Part shown: positions 51,414-51,727 of the stretch, piece by piece
Numbering within the stretch: position 1 is the first letter of the stretch
Layout: every line of letters begins with the position of its first letter
NCBI GenBank assembly: GCA_022449945.1
Contig: JAKURM010000004.1
Location: 1-51,727 of the forward strand
Direction: 5' to 3'
DNA length: 51,727 nucleotides
From: Candidatus Thalassarchaeum sp.
GTDB taxonomy: Archaea; Thermoplasmatota; Poseidoniia; Poseidoniales; Thalassarchaeaceae
Notes under the pieces: generated by a model
Told to the model about the DNA's origin: nothing
Databases searched by the model: none
What the model saw: the letters and a program-made list of their open reading frames with translations, nothing else
Translations under genes and position numbers: made by a program

Positions 51414-51727
51414 ATGAGTACGGGAAGGATAAACCACATCGGAATAGCGACCAAGTCACTGGATGAAGCTGAGACTCTCTGGTCTGCACTAGGATTCACT
51501 GGTACCAAGGACGAGGAGGTTGCCGAGCAGGGTGTACGCATTCGGCACATGTCCGGATCGCAGGAAACCCGAATCGAACTTCTTGAGCCAATTTCCGATG
51601 ATTCTCCAATAGGGAGGTTCATCGAGAAGAGGGGAGAAGGGATCCAGCAAATCGCCGTCGATGTCTTGGATATGGAGGCCAAGATAGAAGAGCTCATGTC
51701 AATGGGAATCAGGATGATCAACAAAAC
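51414..51727 (+). CDS. mce: Methylmalonyl-CoA epimerase, 5' part
   Basis: Interconverts (S)- and (R)-methylmalonyl-CoA between the carboxylase and the mutase. About 104 codons are present; the family is about 130-150 and the end is cut by the window edge. INHIGIATKSLDEAETLWSALGF and RIELLEPISDDSPIGRFIEKRGEGIQQIAVDV match the glyoxalase-fold epimerases; His8 is the probable first metal ligand. Coupled to mcmA. Confidence 0.92.
   Translation, partial: MSTGRINHIGIATKSLDEAETLWSALGFTGTKDEEVAEQGVRIRHMSGSQETRIELLEPISDDSPIGRFIEKRGEGIQQIAVDVLDMEAKIEELMSMGIRMINK

Noticed and set aside
1-51727. CRISPR array, insertion sequences, prophage or integrase
   Set aside because: No repeated spacer pattern, transposase, terminase or recombinase was visible on either strand.

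Overview
The window is a gene-dense archaeal chromosome segment. Archaeal markers are RNA polymerase genes in the order rpoH-rpoB-rpoA'-rpoA'' followed by rpl30e, ribosomal protein S3Ae, the proteasomal ATPase PAN, an MBF1-type regulator, Kae1, Tsr3 and an RNase P Pop5-like protein. B is a single unsplit polypeptide while A is split, as in the Thermoplasmata side of the Euryarchaeota. Together with aerobic-type respiration genes, histidine and propionate catabolism and the short gaps, this suggests a planktonic heterotroph close to Marine Group II/III (Candidatus Poseidoniia). That placement is inference from gene content, not a phylogeny.

Layout. 1-2.6 kb: propionyl-CoA carboxylase beta subunit (cut by the left edge), the B12-binding subunit of methylmalonyl-CoA mutase, its MeaB GTPase and a membrane protein. 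The matching mutase large subunit and epimerase lie at the far right edge (49.8-51.7 kb), so the propionyl-CoA to succinyl-CoA route flanks the window. 2.6-5 kb: a small membrane protein, asparagine synthetase and a DNA alkyltransferase. 5-11.5 kb, minus strand: a respiratory operon with a haem-motif-like membrane protein, a small membrane protein, a Rieske protein, a b6-type cytochrome b, a 938-residue fusion of a cytochrome b C-terminal half (subunit IV-like) to a heterodisulfide-reductase-like iron-sulfur module, and a ferredoxin. This is the strongest candidate for an undescribed system. 11.6-15.8 kb: TPR protein, FtsZ-family protein, membrane protein, RNase P protein and a methyltransferase-biotin ligase fusion. 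15.8-25.4 kb: a possible structured RNA, tRNA-Lys, the RNA polymerase operon and L30e. RpoH and RpoA'' begin with the same extra domain, and RpoA' carries a zinc-binding insertion.

25.4-34 kb: an unknown protein, a three-gene coiled-coil operon, a surface protein with zinc ribbons, a DtxR-type regulator, a membrane protein and a fourth coiled-coil protein. Two of the coiled-coil proteins and the MBF1-like protein at 38 kb end in the same basic tail. 34-40 kb: PdxS, ferredoxin, an RNA-binding protein gene with an in-frame amber codon, S3Ae with a SAP domain, a nucleoside phosphorylase, Tsr3, MBF1 and PAN. 40-48 kb: a complete histidine-to-glutamate pathway (ftcD, fchA, hutU, hutH, and hutI on the other strand) with AlaX, tRNA-Val and a small zinc protein between. 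48-51.7 kb: Kae1, an unknown protein, and the mutase and epimerase.

Most genes are packed into operons with 4-nt start/stop overlaps. Several start choices were moved from the longest reading frame to a codon with a better ribosome-binding site, a better family N-terminus or a TATA-like element at leaderless distance. No CRISPR array, insertion sequence or integrase was seen.
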